In this document: positions 17,577 to 26,246 of the stretch, piece by piece
Position numbering within the stretch: position 1 is the stretch's first letter
How the letters are laid out: the number at the start of each line of letters is the position of its first letter
Assembly: GCA_052143535.1 (NCBI GenBank)
Contig: JBKQSS010000091.1
Span: forward strand, 1 to 64,000
Length of the DNA: 64,000 nt
Direction: 5' to 3'
Source of the DNA: JADGRA01 sp052143535
GTDB taxonomy: Bacteria > Myxococcota > Myxococcia > Myxococcales > Myxococcaceae
The notes under the pieces: generated by a model
Database searches by the model: none
What the model was told of the DNA's origin: nothing
The model's input: only the letters and a program-made list of their open reading frames with translations
Program-made: the position numbers and the translations under genes

Positions 17577-19802
17577 CTACAGCATGCCCCCTGGGTCCAC
17601 GTCGAGGATGGCCCGGACGCCGGGGGGCAGCGTCCGGATGGCCTGCTCGGCGGTGTCCAGCACCGGGCGCAACACCCGGTGCTGCGGCGCCTTGAGGAGG
17701 AGCTGCCAGCGGGACAGCCCCTTGAGGCGCGACAGCGGGGCCGGAGCCGGCCCCAAAAGCCGTACCCCGGAGGCCGGTGGCGGCAGGTGCTTCTCCAAAA
17801 GGCGCGCCAGGGCCCCGGCCGCCGAGGCGGTGCGCTGCGCATCCGCGCCTTCTAGGCGAAGGGCGGCCAGCCGGGAGAAGGGGGGGTAGGCCAGCGCCCG
17901 CCGCCATTCGAGCTCCCGGGCGGCGAAGCCGACAAAGTCATGGGCCGCAGCGCGGGCCACTGGCTCGGCCTCCGGGTTGTAGGTTTGTACCAGCACCCGG
18001 CCGGCGTCCTGGCCGCGGCCGGCTCGGCCCGCCACCTGGGTGAGAAGCTGGAAGGTGCGCTCGGCGGCGCGGAAGTCCGGCAGCATCAGGCCGGTGTCCG
18101 CGGACACCACGCACACCAGCGTCACGCCGGGAAAGTCATGCCCTTTGGCCACCATTTGCGTGCCCACCAGCACGTCCAACTCACCCCGGGCGAAGGCGGC
18201 GAGGCGCTCGGTAAGGCGCTCGCCGGTGCCCACCGCATCCCGGTCCAGCCGAGCAACCCTTGCGGTGGGACAGCGCTGGGCCACCTCCGCCTCCACGCGC
18301 TCGGTGCCGGTGCCCAACAGCAACAGCGAGCCGCCGCAGGCCGGGCACGCCTCGGGCAGGGCCCGGCTGAGGCCACAGTAGTGGCACTGCACCGCCTTGG
18401 GCTGCAGGTGCAAGGTGAGAGGCACGTCACACTCGGTGCAGCTGAGGCACTGGCCGCAGGCCTCGCACACCAGGGTGGTGCTGTGGCCCCGGCGGTTGAG
18501 GAAGAGAATGGCCTGCTGGCCTTTGGCCAGCGTCTCGGCCAGGGCCACGGCGCTCTCCTCGGCCAGCGCCGGCGGGGCCTCGCCGTGGTGACGCTTTCGG
18601 CGGCGCAAGTCCACCAGCTGCACCTGTGGAAGCGGCCGGTCATCCACGCGGCTTGGCAGCTCGAGCAGCTGGTAGCGGCCCCGCTTGGCATTCTCGTAAC
18701 TCTCCAAAGAGGGCGTGGCCGAGCCGAGCACCACCACTGCGCCCGCGTCGCGGGCCCTCACCACGGCCAAGTCCCGGGCCTGGTAGCGCAGCTTCTCGTC
18801 CTGTTTGAAGGAGGGGTCGTGCTCCTCGTCCACCACCAACAGCCCCAAGGCGGCCACCGGGGCGAAGACGGCCGAGCGGACGCCCACCGCCAGGCGCACC
18901 CGTCCGGCGCGCAGCGCTTGCCAGTGTCCGCGGCGCTCGCGGTCCTTCAGCCCGCTGTGCAAGACGGCCACCTGGGCCCCGAAGCGGCCGCGGAAACGCC
19001 CCACCAGCTGCGGGGTGAGGGCAATTTCCGGCACCAGCACCAGGGCGCCCTTGCCGCTGGCCAGGGCGTGCTCGGCGGCGCGCAGGTACACCTCCGTCTT
19101 GCCGCTTCCCGTCACACCGTGCAGCAGAAAGGGCCGAAAGCCCGAAGCGTCCAGCGCCAGGGTGAGGGCCTCCACCGCGCGCTCCTGGCCGGGGGTGAGG
19201 CGAGCCGGACGCCCCTGCCCGAAGCCGGCGCCGAGGAGGGGCGCCACCTGCAGCCTCTCCACCCGGACGAGGCCGCGGGCCGAGAGTCGCCGGACGGCCT
19301 CGCGGGCCTTCGGCACCGCGCGCACCAACTCGTCCAGCTCGGCGCGTCCCCCAACAGCCAGGAGGTAGCCCAGCGCCGCGGCCTGGGCTGGGGCGCGCCC
19401 CAGGGCGGCCTGCTCGGCACCGGCGGCGGCGACGACGCACTTCACCCCGGAAGCGGTGAGAGGCGTTTCTTGCACGGCGCGGGTGAGGCCCGGCGGCAGG
19501 GCACCCCTCAGGGCCTCGCCCAGCGGGTAGCGGTAGTGGGCGGCGGCGAAGGCAATGAGGCGAAAAACGTCCGGAGGCAGCGCCGGCTCGGCCTCCAGCA
19601 CCTGGGCAATCGGCTTGAGGACTGCCTCCGGGGGCGGCTCGGCCGGGCCGAGGTAGAAGCCGAGCGCACGGCCCCGGCCGAAGGGGACGAGGAGGCGCTG
19701 CCCGGGAAGCAGCGGCCCCGGGGTGCCTTCCGGCACAAGGTAGGTGAAGGGCCCCGCGACGGGCCGGCCGACGGCGACCGATGCGCAAGGGCGAGCGTCC
19801 AC
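17577..19802 (-). CDS. priA: Primosomal protein N' (replication restart helicase)
   Basis: 741 residues from a GTG at 19802, chosen because GGAAGGA lies six bases upstream and the product then begins at the family N-terminus (SVAVGRPVAGPFTYLVP); the frame stays open further upstream but across the end of the preceding gene. The Walker A motif is HGVTGSGKTEVYL and Walker B is VVDEEHDPSFK. The zinc-binding region CEACGQCLSCTECDVPL, CHYCG and CPACGG gives the expected eight cysteines. Helicase motifs V and VI follow (GTQMVAKGHDFPGVTLV, QVAGRAGRG). PriA reloads the replicative helicase at stalled forks. Confidence 0.95.
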   Translation of the reverse strand: MDARPCASVAVGRPVAGPFTYLVPEGTPGPLLPGQRLLVPFGRGRALGFYLGPAEPPPEAVLKPIAQVLEAEPALPPDVFRLIAFAAAHYRYPLGEALRGALPPGLTRAVQETPLTASGVKCVVAAAGAEQAALGRAPAQAAALGYLLAVGGRAELDELVRAVPKAREAVRRLSARGLVRVERLQVAPLLGAGFGQGRPARLTPGQERAVEALTLALDASGFRPFLLHGVTGSGKTEVYLRAAEHALASGKGALVLVPEIALTPQLVGRFRGRFGAQVAVLHSGLKDRERRGHWQALRAGRVRLAVGVRSAVFAPVAALGLLVVDEEHDPSFKQDEKLRYQARDLAVVRARDAGAVVVLGSATPSLESYENAKRGRYQLLELPSRVDDRPLPQVQLVDLRRRKRHHGEAPPALAEESAVALAETLAKGQQAILFLNRRGHSTTLVCEACGQCLSCTECDVPLTLHLQPKAVQCHYCGLSRALPEACPACGGSLLLLGTGTERVEAEVAQRCPTARVARLDRDAVGTGERLTERLAAFARGELDVLVGTQMVAKGHDFPGVTLVCVVSADTGLMLPDFRAAERTFQLLTQVAGRAGRGQDAGRVLVQTYNPEAEPVARAAAHDFVGFAARELEWRRALAYPPFSRLAALRLEGADAQRTASAAGALARLLEKHLPPPASGVRLLGPAPAPLSRLKGLSRWQLLLKAPQHRVLRPVLDTAEQAIRTLPPGVRAILDVDPGGML

Positions 19803-19896
19803 AACCGTCCTTCCGGCACTACCCCCGCCCCCCGACACTGCCTCCTGGCCCGGACGGCCAGCGGCCCACGGGGGGGCGCCCCGGCGGCCCGAGTGG

Positions 19897-20625
19897 CTAA
19901 AAGGGGCGCTCCGGCACATTGGCACGGCTGTCGCCGCGCACGGTGGTGAAGCGCACCTCGAGCTCGCTGCCCCGGGAGACTTCGAGTAGCCGGGGGAACC
20001 AGCCACCGGTGGCGGGCGAGGCGTAGTCCGAGAAGCGCACGTCCCACGCCACTCCCTTCTGGTCGGTGTAGCGCACCCGCGCCGGCAGAAAGCTTTCCTT
20101 GAAAACCCACAGCTGGCCGTCGCCTGCCTGGTCTCCGCCGAGGACGTACACCACCTTTCCGCCGAGGCGTCCGAGTGCCGTCTTCTGGGTGTCCACCTTG
20201 AGGGCGCGCAAATGTTGCTCGAGGGCACTGCGCGCGTCGCCCTCGGAGGCCGAACGCAGGGCCAACAGGGCGCAGACTTCCCCGAGGGCCACCCCCAGCG
20301 CCGTCACCGTCGGCCCCTCGACGCGGCGCCGCCCGGAAGCCTCCACCACCACCAGCGGCTTGCCGTCCGGGGTGGTGGCCTCCAACCGGCACCGGCCCGG
20401 GAGGCGCAACAGGAAGGCGGCATCGGTGCGGTACTCCGGCAGCTCGGTAGAAAGCTCGCCCATCGCGCCCCCCGAGAGGGCGAGCGTGCCCTCGACTTTC
20501 GCCCCGACGAGGTGCATCTCCTCGCGGGCCTCCACCAAACGCCGCAGGATGGCACCGCCGGGAAGGACGTAGGCGGCGGCCGTGCCGGCCACCCCGAGCA
20601 GGCAGAGCAAGAGGAGCCGTTTCAT
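19897..20625 (-). CDS. Exported LolA-like/DUF4292-like protein
   Basis: 242 residues from the ATG at 20625, which begins a clear signal peptide (MKRLLLLCLLGVAGTAAAY). The rest is beta-rich with repeated strand pairs (VEGTLALSGG, CRLEATTPDGKPLVVVEA, GDGQLWVFKESFLPARVRYTD), as in the half-barrel LolA/LolB superfamily of lipoprotein carriers and their relatives that bind lipid in the periplasm. I cannot place it in a named subfamily. It sits 94 bases upstream of the priA start on the same strand and diverges from the small membrane protein gene at 20689. Confidence 0.6.
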   Translation of the reverse strand: MKRLLLLCLLGVAGTAAAYVLPGGAILRRLVEAREEMHLVGAKVEGTLALSGGAMGELSTELPEYRTDAAFLLRLPGRCRLEATTPDGKPLVVVEASGRRRVEGPTVTALGVALGEVCALLALRSASEGDARSALEQHLRALKVDTQKTALGRLGGKVVYVLGGDQAGDGQLWVFKESFLPARVRYTDQKGVAWDVRFSDYASPATGGWFPRLLEVSRGSELEVRFTTVRGDSRANVPERPF

Positions 20626-20688
20626 CCGGGAGGGGCCGGCCACCATAGCAGCCAGCCCCGGTTGCGGTGTGTTACATCCGCAGTCCAC

Positions 20689-21069
20689 ATGCCAGCAATT
20701 ACCTTCTTCGTCGCGCTACTGCTGTTGGCGGTGGGGCTCGGGGGCTTCGTCGCCTCGGGGGGCCAAGCCCCGACGGCGCTCATCCCAGCCGTCCTCGGCC
20801 TCCTTTTGGGCGTCTGCGCTGCGGTGGCGCGCAACCCCAAGGCGCGGATGCATGCCATGCATGCTGCCGTGCTGTCGGCACTGCTTGGGTTGCTCGGCTC
20901 GCTGCGGGGCGCGCTTCAGCTGCCGGCCCTGTTGGCCCATGCACCGGTGGTGCGCCCGCTGGCGGTGGTGGCCCAAAGCGCCACCGCGGTGCTGTGCCTC
21001 GCCTACTTGGTGGTGGCCATCCGTTCCTTCATCCAGGCCCGCCGCGAACGCCTCGCCAGCCCCAGCTGA
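20689..21069 (+). CDS. Small four-helix membrane protein
   Basis: 126 residues starting at the ATG at 20689. Four hydrophobic helices are evident: 3-22, 27-45, 58-77 and 88-110, with short loops and a basic C-terminal tail (QARRERLAS). No recognisable motif; it resembles the many short uncharacterised inner-membrane proteins of myxobacteria. It is divergent from the LolA-like gene, and the quinone oxidoreductase gene starts 38 bases downstream on the same strand. Confidence 0.6.
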   Translation: MPAITFFVALLLLAVGLGGFVASGGQAPTALIPAVLGLLLGVCAAVARNPKARMHAMHAAVLSALLGLLGSLRGALQLPALLAHAPVVRPLAVVAQSATAVLCLAYLVVAIRSFIQARRERLASPS

Positions 21070-21107
21070 GGGATAGGGCCCCAACGCCACTGTCAGGAGG
21101 TGCGTCC

Positions 21108-22094
21108 ATGAGTCTCGTCATCCGCTTTCACCGGACTGGCGGTCCAGAGGTGCTGCAGGCCGAGGACGTCGTGGTGGGAAACCCAGGGCCGGGCCAGGTG
21201 AAGCTTCGGCAGCGCGCAGTGGGGCTGAATTTCATCGACACCTACCACCGAACGGGCCACTACCCGCTGACGCTGCCCTCCGGGTTGGGCATGGAGGCGG
21301 CCGCGGTGGTGACGGCCGTCGGGCCTGGCGTTGAGGGCCTCAGCGTGGGAGCGCGGGTGGCCTACGCCTCCGGTCCGCTCGGCGCCTACGCCGAGGAGCG
21401 GCTCTACCCGGCAGACCGCCTGGTGCCCATTCCGGATGGCGTCACGGACGTGCAAGCGGCGGCGGTGCTTCTCAAGGGCCTCACCGCCCACTACCTCTGC
21501 CGGCGCACCCACGTGGTGAAGGCGGGGGAGACGGCGGTGGTGCACGCCGCCGCCGGCGGCGTCGGCCTGTTGTTGTGCCAGTGGCTCAAATACTTGGGGG
21601 CCACCGTCATCGGCAGCGTCGGCACGGCGGAGAAGGCGGAGCTCGCCCGGGCCAACGGCTGCCAGCACCCGCTGGTGCTGGGCGCGGGCAACCAGGCCCA
21701 ATTCCTGGAGCAGGTGGTGCAGCTCACCCACGGAGGCAAGGCGGCGGTGGTGTACGACTCCATCGGCAAAGACACCTTCCTTCTGTCTTTGGACTGCCTC
21801 GCGCCGCTTGGGCTTCTGGCCGTGTTTGGTGCCTCCTCGGGCGGCCCGCCGCCACTGGACCTCCAGCTGCTTGCCCAGAAGGGCTCGCTCTTCGTCACCC
21901 GCCCCACCCTCAATACCTACGCCGCCAAGCGGGAGGACCTCCTTCAAGGCGCGGCCGAGGTTTTTGAGCTCGTGCAGCGGGGCGTGCTGAAAGTCCACGT
22001 CAACCAGCAGTACCCGCTTCGGGCGGCCGGCCAGGCGCAGCGCGATTTGGAAGGGCGGCGCACCACTGGCTCCACCGTCCTCACCGTGGGGTGA
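21108..22094 (+). CDS. NADPH:quinone oxidoreductase (zeta-crystallin-like MDR)
   Basis: 328 residues from the ATG at 21108; AGGAGG seven bases upstream fixes the start. Medium-chain dehydrogenase/reductase family without zinc ligands. The N-terminal domain has the quinone reductase signature VGLNFIDTYHRTGHYPLTLPS, and the Rossmann domain has HAAAGGVGLLLCQW and a following VIGSVGTAEK. These match QorA-type enzymes that reduce quinones or enones with NADPH in the cytoplasm. It overlaps or abuts the following outer-membrane protein gene, so the two are cotranscribed. Confidence 0.88.
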   Translation: MSLVIRFHRTGGPEVLQAEDVVVGNPGPGQVKLRQRAVGLNFIDTYHRTGHYPLTLPSGLGMEAAAVVTAVGPGVEGLSVGARVAYASGPLGAYAEERLYPADRLVPIPDGVTDVQAAAVLLKGLTAHYLCRRTHVVKAGETAVVHAAAGGVGLLLCQWLKYLGATVIGSVGTAEKAELARANGCQHPLVLGAGNQAQFLEQVVQLTHGGKAAVVYDSIGKDTFLLSLDCLAPLGLLAVFGASSGGPPPLDLQLLAQKGSLFVTRPTLNTYAAKREDLLQGAAEVFELVQRGVLKVHVNQQYPLRAAGQAQRDLEGRRTTGSTVLTVG

Positions 22095-22120
22095 GGGAAA
22101 CGTCGTACACCCTGGGCAGG

Positions 22121-22990
22121 ATGCGGCTGCGTTTGATGCTCCGGCCCGCACTCCTCCTCGCCTCGCTGCTGGTTACCACCGCGGCGCTGGCCCAACCGGT
22201 GGGCTTCGACCAAGCGCTGGAGGCGCGCGAGGTGGGGATGGGTGGCGCATACCGGGCGCTCGGCACCACCGCCGTCGGCGTCGACGGCAACCCAGCCGCG
22301 CTGGCGCTCTTCAAGCTCTTCCAGCTGGATGCCGGCGGGGCCTACGACTTCGGCACGCAGACTTGGTATTTGGCGACCTTTGTCCGCGACAGCCAGTCCT
22401 CGCCCCTGGCCGCCGGCTACAGCTTCCAGTACCTCTCGCAGCCGCTGGAGACGAGCAGCGGACAGACCTACGTCACCGGCTTTCAGCAAGTCTTCGCTTT
22501 CGCCGTGCCGGTCGCGGACTACATGACGGTCGGCGTCTCGTCGCACTGGATTACCGAGAGTGCGCTGCACATCAACGCGGCCAGCCTGGACGTGGGCACC
22601 GCCTTCAAGATTGGCACCGTCGTCACTTTGGGCTTCGCCGGCCACAACCTCATCGACACCGGTCACCCGGTACAGCTGGGCCGGTACTTCGACTTGAGCA
22701 CCGGCCTGAAATTCGGCCCGGTGCGGCTGGCCATCGACACGCTGGCCAATTTCGGGCCTCACCAATTCCACCCCAAACTTCTCTTCGGGACCGAGGTGGG
22801 CATCGGCAAGAGTTTCTTCATCCGTGCCGGCTTCGACTGGTACACCCGCACCGAGCAGCTCGCGCCGGCGCTGTACCTCACCGCCGGCGTCGGCTTCAAC
22901 GTGGACAAGGGCGGCTTCGACTTGGGCTACCAGCAGTCCCTCAACCACGTGGGAAACCTGTTGGTGGCGACGCTGCGAATGGTGCTCTAA
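22121..22990 (+). CDS. Exported outer-membrane beta-barrel candidate (FadL/PorV-like start)
   Basis: About 289 residues. The start is uncertain: GTG at 22091 overlaps the qor stop, ATG at 22121 directly follows GGGCAGG, and ATG at 22136 is also in frame. I give 22121. A signal peptide (LLASLLVTTAALAQ) is followed by the motif REVGMGGAYRALGTTAVGVDGNPAALA, which is how FadL, PorV and related barrels begin. The rest alternates hydrophobic and polar residues, with aromatic girdles and a strand-like C-terminus ending in LVATLRMVL. Cargo unknown. It converges on the RND permease gene. Confidence 0.6.
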   Translation: MRLRLMLRPALLLASLLVTTAALAQPVGFDQALEAREVGMGGAYRALGTTAVGVDGNPAALALFKLFQLDAGGAYDFGTQTWYLATFVRDSQSSPLAAGYSFQYLSQPLETSSGQTYVTGFQQVFAFAVPVADYMTVGVSSHWITESALHINAASLDVGTAFKIGTVVTLGFAGHNLIDTGHPVQLGRYFDLSTGLKFGPVRLAIDTLANFGPHQFHPKLLFGTEVGIGKSFFIRAGFDWYTRTEQLAPALYLTAGVGFNVDKGGFDLGYQQSLNHVGNLLVATLRMVL

Positions 22991-23016
22991 GCCAGGGTTG
23001 AAGGGGGCTCCCCCCC

Positions 23017-23045
23017 GAGGGCGTCGGCGGCGAAGTCCCGCCCTC
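23017..23045. terminator. Possible bidirectional terminator hairpin
   Basis: GAGGGCG at 23017-23023 pairs with CGCCCTC at 23039-23045 around a 15-base loop, flanked by C-runs. It lies in the 65-base gap between the converging beta-barrel gene and RND permease gene. No T-tract, so assignment rests on position and stem strength. Confidence 0.4.
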
Positions 23046-23055
23046 CCCCCGGGCC

Positions 23056-26000
23056 TCAGGCGGGCGAATCGGCCGAGGCCAGAGATGGTGATGCCTTTTT
23101 TTCCGCCCGGGCGTCGAGCCAGCGCCAGGCCATGACCAACAGCGGCGGCTGGAGAATCCGGGTGAGGAAAGCCACCACCAGCGAGCCGCCGATGACGACG
23201 ATGGCCAGGGGCTTCTGGGTTTGCGAGCCGATGCCGTGAGACAGCGCCGCCGGCATCAGGCCCAGCGTCGCGACCAGCGTCGTCATCAGGACTGGGCGGA
23301 AGCGCTTCTCCGCGGCTTGACGCGCCGAGTCCTCGATGCCCATCCCCTTGGCGTGAAGCTGCTGGAAGTAAGTCACCATCAGCAGCGCGTCCTGGACGGC
23401 GATGCCGAAAATGGACACGAAGCCCATCGCCGCGGAGACCGAGAGGTTTTCCCGGGTGAGCAGCAAGGCGAGGATGCCTCCGCTGCAGGCAACCGGGATG
23501 TTGACCAGGACGATGAGGGTCGCCAGCCAGTTCCGCACGGCGCTGTAGACCAAGAAGCCAATCACCAAAAGCGTGATGGGCAGAATGATGCGCAGCCGCG
23601 CCTCGGCGTCCTTGAGCTCGTTGATTTCGCCCGCCCAGACGAGATTGGTTTCCGGCGGAAATCGCACCGTGTCATCCACCTTCTGCTCGGACTCCTGAAT
23701 GGTCGAGGCCAAGTCGCGCCCGCGCACCGAGAACTTGACCGGCGTGTAACGCCGGCCGTCCTCGCGGTAGACGACGGTTGGGCTGTCCTCGCTGGTGATG
23801 GTGGCCAGCTGCTTGAGCGGAATTTGGCTCCCGTCCGGGGAGGAAACGGTGATGTTTCCGATGGAGTCGACGTCGCCCCGGTACTGCGGCAGCCAGCGCA
23901 CAGTGAGAGCGAAGTTTTTCTCGCCTTCATAGACGGACGTCACCGCCTGCCCGCCAATGGCGGCCTGAACCACCGCCTCCACGTCGCCTGTATTGAGGCC
24001 ATACCGGTCGGCCTGAGCGCGGTCCGGGACAATCTTGATGCTCGGCTGTCCGAGCGAAGGAAACAGTCCCAGGTCCTCCACCCCCTTGACCTTGCTCATC
24101 GTCGCCATGACTGCATTGGCCACCGCGTCGTTGCTCTTGATGTCCGGGCCCATCACCTTGACGCTGTTTTCCCCTTTGACGCCGGAGAGGGCCTCCTCCA
24201 CGTTGTCGGAGATGTACTGGGAGAAGTTGAAGACGACGCCGGGGTATTCCCGCTGGAGCTCGCCCTGCAGAGTGGCTGTCAGCTTCTCCTTGGTGAGGCC
24301 GGCTGGCCATTCGTCGAATGGCTTCAGCGGCGCGAAGAACTCGAGGTTGTGAAACCCGGTGACGTCCGTCCCGTCGTCGGGACGGCCGGTTTGAGAGGTG
24401 ACGGTGAGCACCTCGGGGTGGCTGCGGAGAATTTGCCGCATCCGGCTCACGTGCTTGGACGACTCCTCCAGGGAAACCGAGGTGGGGAGGGTGGCGCGAA
24501 TCCAGAAGTTGCCCTCTTCCAGCTTCGGCATGAACTCCTTGCCCAGCAGCGGGTAGAGCGCGACGCAGGACAGAATGGGCACCAGGATGAGGACAAAGGC
24601 GAGCTTGGGTCGCATGAGGGCGGCGTCGAAGAAGGGCTGGTAGCCGGCGTGCAGCACCCGCATCAGGGGGTTGGACGTCTCCTCGTCCGGGTCGATGTGA
24701 GCCTCGAAGAGACGCTTCACCCAGTGCGGCTTGTCCGCTTGCTCCTCCGGGGTGGCGACGCGGAACAGCCAGGAGGCGAGGACCGGGGTGAGGGTGAGCG
24801 CGAGGAGGATGGCCCCGCCGATGGCAAAGGCATAGGTGTGGGACATCGGCCGAAAAATGACTCCCGAGACACCGGTCAGGGTGAAGAGCGGGAGAAAGGC
24901 GAAGGCGATGATGACGGTGGAGTAGGCCATCGGCCGTCCCACCTCTGAGGCGGCGGCCAGGATGCGCTGCTCGGTGGGGCCGCCACTCGGCTCGGAGAGG
25001 TGGCGGAAGATGTTCTCCATCATGATGACGGTGGAGTCGACGACAATCCCGAAGTCGACCGCTCCGAGTGAAATGAGGTTGGCCGGCGTCCCGGTGGCCA
25101 CCATGCCCATGAAGGCGACCATCAGCGCGAGCGGAATGTTGAGGGCGGTGATGAAGGAAGCGCGGAGGTTGCCCAGGAAAAGGATGAGCACCAGCGTTAC
25201 CAGGCTCATCCCGAGCAGCAGGTTCTCGAGCACCGTACCGGTGGTGAGCTTCACCAGCTGCCCGCGGTCGTAGAAGGGCTCTATCTCCATCCCCGGCGGT
25301 AACAGGTGGTTTTTCCGGATGTAGTCAACGCGCTGGTGGATGCCCTTCAGCGTAGAGGCGGTCTCGCCGCCGTACTTCATGAGGATGGTGCCCTGCACGA
25401 CGTCATCGTCGCCATCCCGCCCGACGATGCCCAGCCGTGGCGCGCTTCCGATGCTGACTTTGGCCACGTCGCGCACCCGGACCGGCACGCCCTTCTGCTC
25501 GAGGATGACGACGTTGTCGATGTCCTTGAGCGAGCTGATGAGGCCGATGCCGCGGATGGTGTAGGCCTGCTGGCCGATGGTCAGCCGCTGGCCGCCGACG
25601 TTCTGGTTGGCGTTGGCCAGTGCTGCATCGAGCTGGGCCAGCGTGACGCCCCGCGCCCGCAGCAGGTAGGGGTCGACCTCGACGTGGTACTCCTTGGTGA
25701 GACCGCCGAAGCTGGTGACGTCGATGACGCCGGGGACCTGCCTCCACTGGCGCTCGAGAATCCAGTCCTCGGCCGCCTTGAGGTCAATGAGCGAGTAGCC
25801 CTTGCCCCGCAAATTGTAGCGGAACACCTCGCCGATGGCGTTCCACGGCGAAAGCGATGCAGTCAGTCCGCCGGGTAGCGTCGCGAATTGCAGGCGATTG
25901 ATGACTTCCTGGCGGGCTTCCCAGTAGTCGACGCCCCATTTGAAGTAGCACTTGACGTCGGAGAGCCCAAACAGCGACTGCGAGCGAATGTGGTCAAGCC

Positions 26001-26232
26001 CAGTCATCCCGGCGAGCGCAATCTCCAGGGGAATGGTGACGTAACGTTCAGTCTCCTCGGCGCTCCAGCCCGGGGGCTGGGCGATGACCTCGACCAGCGG
26101 CGGAACCGGGTTGGGGTAGGCCTCGATGGGCAGCCTTTGGAAGGCCAACAGTCCGACAATGAGGAGGGCCACCGCCAGGACCACGAAGAGGATTCGGTTT
26201 CGCAGCGCGAAGGCGACGAGATTGCGGACCAT
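23056..26232 (-). CDS. czcA: Heavy-metal efflux RND permease, CzcA/CusA family
   Basis: 1058 residues from the ATG at 26232, the usual size. Twelve membrane helices in two halves with two large periplasmic loops. The helix-4 proton-relay triad of heavy-metal RND pumps is intact: D393, D399 and E406 in DFGIVVDSTVIMMEN, spaced like D402/D408/E415 of CzcA. The N-terminus and the IPLEIALAGMTGLDHIRSQS stretch are HME-RND hallmarks. Such pumps form trimers in the inner membrane and drive metal ions such as Zn, Co, Ni or Cu(I)/Ag out through a TolC channel. The metal cannot be read from the sequence. The gene starts 14 bases after the fused adaptor and is third in the operon. Confidence 0.92.
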   Translation of the reverse strand: MVRNLVAFALRNRILFVVLAVALLIVGLLAFQRLPIEAYPNPVPPLVEVIAQPPGWSAEETERYVTIPLEIALAGMTGLDHIRSQSLFGLSDVKCYFKWGVDYWEARQEVINRLQFATLPGGLTASLSPWNAIGEVFRYNLRGKGYSLIDLKAAEDWILERQWRQVPGVIDVTSFGGLTKEYHVEVDPYLLRARGVTLAQLDAALANANQNVGGQRLTIGQQAYTIRGIGLISSLKDIDNVVILEQKGVPVRVRDVAKVSIGSAPRLGIVGRDGDDDVVQGTILMKYGGETASTLKGIHQRVDYIRKNHLLPPGMEIEPFYDRGQLVKLTTGTVLENLLLGMSLVTLVLILFLGNLRASFITALNIPLALMVAFMGMVATGTPANLISLGAVDFGIVVDSTVIMMENIFRHLSEPSGGPTEQRILAAASEVGRPMAYSTVIIAFAFLPLFTLTGVSGVIFRPMSHTYAFAIGGAILLALTLTPVLASWLFRVATPEEQADKPHWVKRLFEAHIDPDEETSNPLMRVLHAGYQPFFDAALMRPKLAFVLILVPILSCVALYPLLGKEFMPKLEEGNFWIRATLPTSVSLEESSKHVSRMRQILRSHPEVLTVTSQTGRPDDGTDVTGFHNLEFFAPLKPFDEWPAGLTKEKLTATLQGELQREYPGVVFNFSQYISDNVEEALSGVKGENSVKVMGPDIKSNDAVANAVMATMSKVKGVEDLGLFPSLGQPSIKIVPDRAQADRYGLNTGDVEAVVQAAIGGQAVTSVYEGEKNFALTVRWLPQYRGDVDSIGNITVSSPDGSQIPLKQLATITSEDSPTVVYREDGRRYTPVKFSVRGRDLASTIQESEQKVDDTVRFPPETNLVWAGEINELKDAEARLRIILPITLLVIGFLVYSAVRNWLATLIVLVNIPVACSGGILALLLTRENLSVSAAMGFVSIFGIAVQDALLMVTYFQQLHAKGMGIEDSARQAAEKRFRPVLMTTLVATLGLMPAALSHGIGSQTQKPLAIVVIGGSLVVAFLTRILQPPLLVMAWRWLDARAEKKASPSLASADSPA

Positions 26233-26246
26233 GGACGTTGTTCTCG

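Noticed and set aside
19803..20228. A longer N-terminus for PriA
   Set aside because: The frame is open upstream, but extension would overlap the LolA-like gene by over 300 bases and add sequence without PriA motifs, while the GTG at 19802 has a strong ribosome site.
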